Of a stretch of 64,000 nt of DNA, positions 57,554-64,000 are shown piece after piece. The stretch lies in assembly GCF_900086705.1 (NCBI RefSeq), contig NZ_LT575483.1, forward strand, positions 3,453,533 to 3,517,532, given 5' to 3'. Position 1 is the first letter of the stretch. Each line of letters starts with the position of its first letter. This stretch comes from Massilibacillus massiliensis. GTDB taxonomy: Bacteria > Bacillota > Negativicutes > FLKF01. The notes beneath the pieces were generated by a model, which saw only the letters and a program-made list of their open reading frames with translations, was not told the DNA's origin and made no database searches. The position numbers and the translations under genes were made by a program.

Positions 57554-58321
57554 TTATTGTTTCCATGGCAGCGCCAAACGTTCGAGCCAATCTAGGATAA
57601 GAGAGAAGATATATCCTAGAACGGATAACATAATCAAGGCGACGAACATTCGCTCAATGTCAAACATGTCATAGGCACGCCAAATCATCCAGCCGATGCC
57701 GGCTTGTGCCGCAGATAGTTCTGCTGCCACGATTAAGATGAGTGCCATCCCCATACCGAGTTTTAGCCCAGCAAATATCATTGGCAAAGCGCCGGGAAGT
57801 GCTACGGTCAGATAGAAATTTTTCCGGTTAGCACCAAAGCTTTTGGCCACATCAAGATAAATTTTATCAATGTTTAAAACACCGGTTAGCGTATTGATTA
57901 CAACTAAATAGAAAACACCGATCGCTATTGTGAAAATTTTTGAAGTTTCGCCGAGGCCAAAGATGAGCAGGATCAATGGCATCAGTGCTAATTTTGGGAT
58001 GGGATAGGTTGCATTGATCATTGGTTCAAGAGAAGAACGAACCCAAGGGGACAATCCCATAGCGATGCCAATGATAATTGCTGGAATAGCGCCAACTGCG
58101 AATCCAAGCACGATTCTTTGCACGCTGATAAAAGTGTGATAGAGAAGTTCTCCGGAAAAAAGCAGTGGTACAAATGCTTTCATAATAAAATACGGGCTGG
58201 AAAACAAGCGAATATCAATAGCATTTGTTTGCGCTAAAATTTCCCATACAAATAATAAAGTTAATGGGGACAATATGGACATAACACGAAGAACAGTTAG
58301 ACGGTTCGATTGTATTTTCAT
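57554..58321 (-). CDS. sulfonate/nitrate-type ABC transporter permease (SsuC/TauC family)
   Basis: 255 residues with about six membrane helices and the binding-protein-dependent permease loop VAKSFGANRKNFYLTVALPGALP. ALILIVAAELSAAQAGIGWMI is the usual SsuC C-terminal block (read in two parts). It lies 19 bases ahead of the ATPase gene. Confidence 0.9.
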   Translation of the reverse strand: MKIQSNRLTVLRVMSILSPLTLLFVWEILAQTNAIDIRLFSSPYFIMKAFVPLLFSGELLYHTFISVQRIVLGFAVGAIPAIIIGIAMGLSPWVRSSLEPMINATYPIPKLALMPLILLIFGLGETSKIFTIAIGVFYLVVINTLTGVLNIDKIYLDVAKSFGANRKNFYLTVALPGALPMIFAGLKLGMGMALILIVAAELSAAQAGIGWMIWRAYDMFDIERMFVALIMLSVLGYIFSLILDWLERLALPWKQ

Positions 58322-58374
58322 AGTTTACCTCACAAAAATTCATTGTTATGCCGAAATATTTATCCGCAAGTGAA

Positions 58375-58413
58375 GCTTTTTCACAAAAAGTATTTTTATT
58401 TGTGTGAAAAAGC
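58375..58413 (-). other. intercistronic hairpin in the sulfonate-type operon
   Basis: GCTTTTTCACAAA / TTTGTGTGAAAAAGC inverted repeat in the 151-base gap between the binding-protein and permease genes. It may reduce read-through or stabilise the upstream mRNA. Confidence 0.45.
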
Positions 58414-58472
58414 ATTTACTGTTGGAGTATTTCTATTGAAATGTTACATAAAATACAGCTGTTACAGCCTGA

Positions 58473-59552
58473 TTATTTATATGGTCCTAATATTTTTAAA
58501 GCAAAATCAACAAAACTATGGTCGACTACATCATAGAGCTGAAGATCAGATTTTAATAAATCATTTTTTTTGTACCAAGCTAAATCTAGGGCGATACCTT
58601 TGGTTTTTAAATAGCCATCAGGATTTAAACCTGTAGGGTACATGGTTTCATATAATTTTGCATCTTTGACAACAGAGTATTTGCAAAGAATATCAATCAT
58701 TTCTTCTTTATTTTTATTTTTAAAGAAGGCGTCATTATAATCGCGGACGGATTGAATATACGCTGTCATAAAACGGTTTGCGACTTCCGGATTTTTGGTT
58801 AAACTGGTGCCAAATACGAGAAGGGCAGTTTGTGCGTCAGGGTCATATTCCATAGGATCTTTCCAAGGAGATAAGATTCCTTTATTCATTCCTTGCGTGA
58901 TAAATGGTTCAATCACCATTGCGGCATCAATACTCTGATTGCTTAGAGATACCAGCATATCCGGGAAAGAGCGGATGACTTGCACGTCTACGTCTTTTAA
59001 TGTCATATTGCCTTTGTTCAATACGCGCTCTAGAGAAAGCTCATCTAGAGAAGCAGCGCCGACAATCGCAATTTTTCTGCCTTTGAGATCGGAATAATCT
59101 TTGATCGTATTTTCTAAGTCTTTACGTATGACCAAGCGGTAATATCCTTGCGTAGGTATATTGATTCCTTTATCTGCAACAATTTTAACTGGAATATCAC
59201 GTGACATGGCATTGAATAACCCAGAGGAAGAAACTGTTGCCCCCACATCTAATTGACCGGCAGCAAGTTGATTAATCATCTCTTGACCGGAATTAAATTG
59301 AATAGGCTCGATTTTGATTCCAAGCGACTCATAATAGCCTTTTGCCATGCCAACTAAAATACCGGCATCAGAGGCGACTTGCTTCATTCCTACTTTTACA
59401 ACAGTTTGTGTAGGCAGCGGTGATAAAGCAGGTGCCCATGACGGGGCCTGATTGCTTGTAAGCTGGTTCGAGTTGGTTGAGAGGCATCCAGTGAATAAAA
59501 ATAATGATAGTATCGATAAACTTATAATTTTATAAAGTTTATGAATTGACAT
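58473..59552 (-). CDS. sulfonate/nitrate-type ABC transporter binding lipoprotein (SsuA family)
   Basis: 359 residues from the ATG at 59552, directly after AGGAGGG; the frame reaches 59594 without a ribosome site. Lipobox LFTGC, then an NMT1/SsuA-like fold with VKVGMKQVASDAGILVGMAKG, LAAGQLDVGATVSSSG and VVIEPFITQGM-type segments. It presents the ligand to the permease encoded downstream. The substrate could be an aliphatic sulfonate, taurine or thiamine precursor; no nearby enzyme decides it. Confidence 0.87.
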   Translation of the reverse strand: MSIHKLYKIISLSILSLFLFTGCLSTNSNQLTSNQAPSWAPALSPLPTQTVVKVGMKQVASDAGILVGMAKGYYESLGIKIEPIQFNSGQEMINQLAAGQLDVGATVSSSGLFNAMSRDIPVKIVADKGINIPTQGYYRLVIRKDLENTIKDYSDLKGRKIAIVGAASLDELSLERVLNKGNMTLKDVDVQVIRSFPDMLVSLSNQSIDAAMVIEPFITQGMNKGILSPWKDPMEYDPDAQTALLVFGTSLTKNPEVANRFMTAYIQSVRDYNDAFFKNKNKEEMIDILCKYSVVKDAKLYETMYPTGLNPDGYLKTKGIALDLAWYKKNDLLKSDLQLYDVVDHSFVDFALKILGPYK

Positions 59553-59800
59553 AATATCCCTCCTATATGAATTCTGGTACTTCATAGTATTCATGGAAAG
59601 GTTTATCGGTGATTTAAATGAAAAAGAAGGAAGGCTTTAAATTCCGTAGGTCTAGCTAGATTCGTTGTTTTATAGAAATAAAAAAATTATGTATTATTTT
59701 CAAGCATTTTTTGTAATACTATAAACAAAGTATTGGACAACCTGAAAATATCCAAAGATGTAAATAAGAATAGGGCTCTTGGTTCTACTTACTTATAACT

Positions 59801-59820
59801 ACTAGTACGAAGATAGGTTG
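59801..59820. repeat. fragment of the 47963-48124 palindromic repeat
   Basis: 20 bases identical to the reverse complement of 48105-48124. It sits in the 416-base gap upstream of cutC; apart from this and the cutC ribosome site (GGGAGGAG, about 59955), the gap shows nothing recognisable. Confidence 0.6.
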
Positions 59821-59968
59821 TGTATGTAGGGTTGAAAAATTCATTTGTGAATATGTGACGATTTCGTGTAAAAAAGGTTGTTTTTTTTTCTATCCATGGT
59901 AGTATAAAAATATGTTAGCAAATGATTGATTTTCTAATAAATGTGGCGATGATTGGGAGGAGATTAAC

Positions 59969-60649
59969 ATGGTGGAGATAATTGCAATGACTGTAGAAGA
60001 CGCTAAGCAGATTGAAGCTGGCGGAGCTGACAGAATTGAACTTGTTAGTGCCTTAAGTGAAGGTGGACTTACCCCAAGTTATGGCTTAATTGAAGCTGTC
60101 GTAAATGCTGTTAAAATACCTGTAAATATCATGGTTAGACCACATGCAAAGGGCTTTTGTTATACCACAGATGAAATCAATTTAATGAAACGAGATATTG
60201 AATTTGCGAAACAGTTAAAAGTAAATGGTGTGGTTTTTGGTGTGCTGGATGAACAAAAAAATATTTGTGAAGCCAATTTGCAAAAACTTTTATCTGTATG
60301 TGATGGGCTCGAAGTTACGTTCAGTCGGGCAATTGATTTGATAAATCCTGTGAATGGAATGAAGATTTTAGCTAAATATCCGCAGGTTACAACGGTGATT
60401 TCTTCTGGTGGAACTGGTTTTATCAAGGATAACATAGAAATATTGAATAAGATGGTAGCGCATGCTAAACATATTCGTTTGCTGATCGGGGGCGGATTGA
60501 CGCTCGACAATGTGGAAGAGATTATGCAGGCTGTGAAGCATGCTGATTTTCATTTTGGTTCTGCAGCAAGAGAAAACAGTTCCCTATTCGGGGATATAAG
60601 TAAAGCACGCATTGAAAAATTAGTGCATATTATTCGTGAAAATAAGTAG
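59969..60649 (+). CDS. cutC: CutC-family protein
   Basis: 226 residues, TIM-barrel of the CutC family: GGADRIELVSALSEGGLTPSYG near the N-terminus (two parts), NIMVRPHAKGFCYT, GVVFGVLDE, VTFSRAIDL and LLIGGGLTLDN. The family was named for copper homeostasis, but the enzymatic role is still unsettled. It starts after GGGAGGAG, stands alone, and ends at a terminator. Confidence 0.88.
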   Translation: MVEIIAMTVEDAKQIEAGGADRIELVSALSEGGLTPSYGLIEAVVNAVKIPVNIMVRPHAKGFCYTTDEINLMKRDIEFAKQLKVNGVVFGVLDEQKNICEANLQKLLSVCDGLEVTFSRAIDLINPVNGMKILAKYPQVTTVISSGGTGFIKDNIEILNKMVAHAKHIRLLIGGGLTLDNVEEIMQAVKHADFHFGSAARENSSLFGDISKARIEKLVHIIRENK

Positions 60650-60658
60650 AATGTTTTT

Positions 60659-60695
60659 AGCAGGGAGTAGGGAAAAATCGCTCCTTGCTATTTTT
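60659..60695 (+). terminator. terminator of cutC
   Basis: AGCAGGGAG / CTCCTTGCT stem with one mismatch and T5, ten bases after the stop. Confidence 0.72.
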
Positions 60696-60879
60696 ATCTT
60701 CGTATACTTGTGTTATGTATACAAAGACTAGCAGAAAGCATAAATCAAAAGCAAGGCTAGTCTCATTCGTCATATTTATAAAATATTAATAAGTATCCGT
60801 ATGATATACATTTGTTCTTTTACGTAAAACTATTAGTTAAAAAAGCTAGAGAAAACACGATAAAATTACGAATGTTTTC

Positions 60880-60909
60880 TTGACATGTATACAAAAAAGG
60901 CAATATAAT
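60880..60909 (+). promoter_or_regulatory. promoter of ilvE
   Basis: TTGACA (60880-60885), 18 bases, TATAAT (60904-60909), 57 bases before the ilvE start. No T-box or leader peptide is seen. Confidence 0.65.
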
Positions 60910-60965
60910 GAATACATTACAAATTTAAACCATATGTTTAGAGATTTAAGGGGATGGAATGAGAG

Positions 60966-62039
60966 ATGGCTGCAATCAAATTTGAGAAAGCTACTGTTTT
61001 AAAAGAAAAACCAGATGTATCAAAAATAGGTTTTGGTACGAAATTTTCTGATTATATGTTCGAAATGGATTATAATCCTGAGCAAGGTTGGCATGATCCA
61101 CGGATCGTACCGTATCGTGATATTACCGTGAGTCCTGCAAATACGACACTGCATTATGGGCAGGCAATTTTTGAAGGAATGAAAGCATTTAGAACTAAAG
61201 ATAACCGTATTGTAATATTTAGACCACTTGATCATATCAAACGTTTAAATCGTTCAGCAAAAATTCTTGATATTCCTGAGGTAGATGTAGAAACGGTTCA
61301 CCAAGGCTTAAGAAAATTAATAGAAACTGAAAAAGCATGGGTTCCGGCTAAAAAAGGCACAAGCTTGTACATTAGACCATTTATTTTTGCAACTGATCCG
61401 TATTTAGGGGTAAGTGTAAGTTCAACGTTTAAACTTTTGATTATACTTTCTCCTGTAGCAGCGTATTATTCTGCTGGATTTAATCCGGTTAAGATTATGG
61501 TAGAAGATACTTATGTGCGTGCAGTTATAGGTGGTCTTGGCGAAGCAAAAACTCCGGCAAATTATGCGGCAAGTTTACATGCCGGTTTGGTTGCACATGA
61601 AAAAGGCTATGATCAAACCTTATGGTTAGATGGCGTGCATCGCAAATACATTGAAGAAGTTGGGTCGATGAATATTCTCTTTAAGATTAAAGGGGAAATT
61701 GTAACACCGTCGCTTTGCGGCAGTATTTTGGATGGTATCACGAGAAGAACTGTGCTTGCCGTTGCAAAAGAGTGGGGGATTCCAACATCAGAACGTCGTA
61801 TTACGATAGATGAAGTACATGAGGCTTATATAAATGGCGATCTTGAAGAAGTATTTGGTTCAGGAACAGCTGCGGTTATTTCTCCGGTTGGAGAGCTTTA
61901 TTATAAAGGCGAAAAAATGATCATCAATGGCGGAAAAATCGGTCCGTTTGCGCAAAAACTGTTCGATCATATTACAGGTTTGCAAAGCGGTGAAGTAAAA
62001 GATACATTAGGCTTAGTGGAAGAAGTAACGAAATTATAA
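60966..62039 (+). CDS. ilvE: branched-chain amino acid aminotransferase
   Basis: 357 residues, PLP fold type IV, class II BCAT as in many Firmicutes: TTLHYGQAIFEGMKAFR, the PLP lysine in VHRKYIEEVGSMN, GSILDGITRRTVLA and EVFGSGTAAVISPVG. It transfers amino groups between glutamate and the keto acids of Leu, Ile and Val. Single gene with its own promoter and terminator. The ATG at 60966 is preceded by a weak GGGATGG-type site. Confidence 0.94.
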   Translation: MAAIKFEKATVLKEKPDVSKIGFGTKFSDYMFEMDYNPEQGWHDPRIVPYRDITVSPANTTLHYGQAIFEGMKAFRTKDNRIVIFRPLDHIKRLNRSAKILDIPEVDVETVHQGLRKLIETEKAWVPAKKGTSLYIRPFIFATDPYLGVSVSSTFKLLIILSPVAAYYSAGFNPVKIMVEDTYVRAVIGGLGEAKTPANYAASLHAGLVAHEKGYDQTLWLDGVHRKYIEEVGSMNILFKIKGEIVTPSLCGSILDGITRRTVLAVAKEWGIPTSERRITIDEVHEAYINGDLEEVFGSGTAAVISPVGELYYKGEKMIINGGKIGPFAQKLFDHITGLQSGEVKDTLGLVEEVTKL

Positions 62040-62060
62040 TTTAGTTTTGTAGGTAAATGT

Positions 62061-62095
62061 ATGAAGATGGGGTGCGAATCGCAGCCTATCTTCAT
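62061..62095 (+). terminator. terminator of ilvE
   Basis: ATGAAGATGGG / CCTATCTTCAT stem, 21 bases after the stop codon. A second stem with a long T tract (CTCTTGC/GCGAGAG, about 62146-62178) may back it up. The rest of the gap to cdaA is AT-rich without other features. Confidence 0.65.
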
Positions 62096-62394
62096 ATTGT
62101 TTATAAGTGGAATGATGTATCTTATTTTATCTATACGCTGAGATCTCTTGCTAACTTTGCGAGAGGTTTATTTTTTTTGGATGGAAAGCAAGATTTTACA
62201 TACAATATAAAAATGTAGTGAACATCCTCTAAATTGTTAGGATTCGTTGTTTTTAGAGAATTTTCAAAAAAAATAGTACAAAAGGTCTAATTTTCACAAA
62301 TGCTATGATTTTTGAAAAATTTTCTTTGGATTTAAAAGGGTTTTAATGTTAGAAAGAGAATAGCAATAGGAATAAGAGTTGAGGGGTTTTGCGT

Positions 62395-63216
62395 ATGCCT
62401 ATACAATTGAGGGGATTATTATCGACCATTGAATTTTTAGACCTAGTTGATATTTTGATCGTAGCATTCATTTTATATAAATTATATGTTTTGCTAAAAG
62501 ATACAAGAGCAATCACGCTGGTAAAAGGCTTGCTTGTGCTTCTAATACTTACGATGATCAGCAATTGGCTTGGTTTAAATGTAATCTATTGGTTATTACA
62601 GAAAACAGTTACATTGGTATTTGTGGCGTTACCGCTTGTTTTTCAGCCGGAATTAAGACGTACTTTGGAACATTTAGGACAGGGAAAACTGTTCGGCAGA
62701 AGCGTATTTTTAAATGTGGAAGAAGCAAAGTCCTTGGTGAATGAACTAGATAAAGCAGTGACGGTACTCGCACAGAATAAGATTGGTGCACTTATCGTTT
62801 TAGAGCGGGAAGTTGGGTTAAATGATTATTGCGCGACTGGTATACAGATAGATGGACTTATTACTTCAGAATTTTTGATTAATGTATTTATACCAAATAC
62901 GCCGCTGCATGATGGTGCGGCGATCATTCGCGGGAATCGTATGGTTGCCGCCGGATGTTTATTGCCATTAACAGAGGATCGGACTTTGAGTAAGGAACTG
63001 GGGACTCGGCATCGGGCTGCAATTGGGATCAGTGAGCATTCTGATGCGATTGTGTTGGTGGTGAGTGAGGAGACAGGAACAGTTTCTATTGCACGGGGCG
63101 GGAGATTGATACGCCATTTGGATTCAGAAAAATTAAAGCAGAACTTAAGACCGTTATTTGCAACGCGCCAGACCAATTTTACTGATATGTTTTCTAAATG
63201 GAGGCATAATAAATGA
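62395..63216 (+). CDS. cdaA: diadenylate cyclase CdaA
   Basis: 273 residues from the ATG at 62395, eight to nine bases after GAGGGG; an in-frame TTG at 62389 is too close to that site. Three N-terminal membrane helices are followed by a DisA_N cyclase domain with the DGA motif in PLHDGAAIIRGNRMVAAG and the RHR motif in GTRHRAAIGISEHSDA. It makes cyclic di-AMP from two ATP at the membrane. The stop overlaps the cdaR start (ATGATG), so the pair is coupled, as is usual in Firmicutes. Confidence 0.95.
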   Translation: MPIQLRGLLSTIEFLDLVDILIVAFILYKLYVLLKDTRAITLVKGLLVLLILTMISNWLGLNVIYWLLQKTVTLVFVALPLVFQPELRRTLEHLGQGKLFGRSVFLNVEEAKSLVNELDKAVTVLAQNKIGALIVLEREVGLNDYCATGIQIDGLITSEFLINVFIPNTPLHDGAAIIRGNRMVAAGCLLPLTEDRTLSKELGTRHRAAIGISEHSDAIVLVVSEETGTVSIARGGRLIRHLDSEKLKQNLRPLFATRQTNFTDMFSKWRHNK

Positions 63217-64000
63217 TGGATATACTGAACAAAAATTTATTTGCAAAAATCGTTGCATTGATTGTCGCGATTGTATTATGGTTTTTTGTTATGAATGAAC
63301 AAAATCCTGCGATTGACAGTAGTTTTACACTTCCTCTTGAAGTTACGCATGCTCCGGAAGGTTATACAGTGAATCGGAGTGTAGAAAATATCAAATTAAA
63401 GGTACGCGGACCGCGGAGTTTGTTTGCGATGGCAACCGAACGCGATTTTAAAGCATATGTTGATTTGAGCGGCGTAAAAGAAGGACGGCATTCGATTAAA
63501 GTGCAGACTGTATTACCACAGGGCTTTGATCTGGTTAGTGTTTCGCCGGAAACGATTATTTTTGATATTGATAAAGAATTACAGCGCAATGTCAATATTG
63601 ACGTTGCTTTCTCCGGTACGCCTGATTCTGGAGTTACCATAGGAAAGGCTATACCTGCTGTAAATTCCGTAACACTTGAAGGGGCAAGTTCCGCTGTAAA
63701 TTCTGTTGCAAAAGTAGTGGGATATATTAATTTGGCTGGGAAAAATAGTGATTTTACAGTCGACATGCCGCTTGTTGCAGTGAATAATGAAGGCAAAGAA
63801 GTCGGCGATGTTAAGTTGTCACCAGGGTCTGTTAAAGTATCAGTATCCATTGTCAAAGGTCTATATAAAAAGTTTGTTGATATTAAGCCAAATCTTGCCG
63901 AGGATTTGCCGGCCGGATATATTTTAAACAGCGTTACGCTTGAACCGGCCAAAATGGATATTTATGGAGATCAGAGAGTGGTAGATACGTTAGAAGTTTT
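63213..64000 (+). CDS. cdaR: YbbR-domain regulator CdaR (runs off the window)
   Basis: At least 262 residues, open to the window end. GGAGG lies before the ATG at 63213 (63216 is also ATG). One N-terminal membrane helix (about residues 11-27) is followed by repeated YbbR domains, each ending in a motif such as SVSPETIIFDID or SVTLEPAKMDIYG. CdaR is the extracytoplasmic partner that modulates CdaA activity. glmM often follows in this operon but lies beyond the window. Confidence 0.92.
   Translation, partial: MMDILNKNLFAKIVALIVAIVLWFFVMNEQNPAIDSSFTLPLEVTHAPEGYTVNRSVENIKLKVRGPRSLFAMATERDFKAYVDLSGVKEGRHSIKVQTVLPQGFDLVSVSPETIIFDIDKELQRNVNIDVAFSGTPDSGVTIGKAIPAVNSVTLEGASSAVNSVAKVVGYINLAGKNSDFTVDMPLVAVNNEGKEVGDVKLSPGSVKVSVSIVKGLYKKFVDIKPNLAEDLPAGYILNSVTLEPAKMDIYGDQRVVDTLEV

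Noticed and set aside
60650-60965. A T-box or leader-peptide attenuator before ilvE
   Set aside because: No T-box TGGN-type sequence or Leu/Ile/Val-rich leader ORF; a plain sigma-70 promoter lies close to the gene.

Overview
The window looks like chromosome from a low-GC, diderm member of the Firmicutes, most likely class Negativicutes. A TonB-dependent outer-membrane receptor sits beside Firmicutes-type genes (CdaA/CdaR, a CwlD-like amidase, an RpiR-controlled PTS operon), and most genes have strong AGGAGG-type ribosome binding sites. The species cannot be named from this sequence. No rRNA, tRNA or CRISPR array was seen.

Layout. 0-8.2 kb: FMN-binding lipoprotein, a small exported protein, an IS3-family element with a programmed -1 frameshift, a DASS anion symporter, and three cell-wall genes (NlpC/P60 hydrolase, monofunctional glycosyltransferase, amidase). 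8.2-16.4 kb: two Fur-type iron-complex ABC operons in tandem; promoter, permease, ATPase and binding protein are duplicated, but only the first copy carries the TonB receptor. 16.6-24.8 kb: a complete arginine operon argC-J-B-D-F-G-H. 27.5-32.3 kb: a beta-glucoside PTS permease with two GH1 phospho-glucosidases, preceded by an RpiR regulator and a NudC gene. 39.8-43.1 kb: a SWIM/SNF2 helicase. 43.5-46.4 kb: a solitary EF-G facing a TetR regulator across shared operators. 48.4-53.5 kb: a sugar or glycerophosphate-type ABC operon ending in a sugar-phosphate isomerase. 53.6-55.1 kb: a second IS3-family element. 56.7-59.6 kb: a sulfonate/nitrate-type ABC operon. 60-64 kb: cutC, ilvE, cdaA and the start of cdaR.

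Accessory region. From 24.9 to 39.8 kb, and again at 53.5-56.3 kb, the sequence is a patchwork. A degraded second copy of the argH-nudC-rpiR-bgl block (34.8-39.6 kb) holds an argH tail, a full nudC copy, and an rpiR/bgl fusion built from fragments. Two families of tiny hydrophobic ORFs sit at the junctions. Both look like type I toxin-antitoxin modules: a strong or hairpin-embedded ribosome binding site, an ORF of 21-30 residues, and a convergent antisense promoter over the 3' end. Family A has copies at 25.0, 32.5 and 35.3 kb and a remnant at 37.8 kb. Family B has two copies at 55.2-55.7 kb and debris at 32.3, 32.8 and 53.5 kb. A 5'-truncated sce7725-like gene, translationally coupled to a zinc-ribbon/HEPN/RES-domain gene (32.9-34.8 kb), is a probable toxin or phage-defence pair stranded between these repeats.

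Start codons were reassigned wherever a ribosome binding site pointed to an internal start. All product names come from motif recognition by eye; no database search was run.
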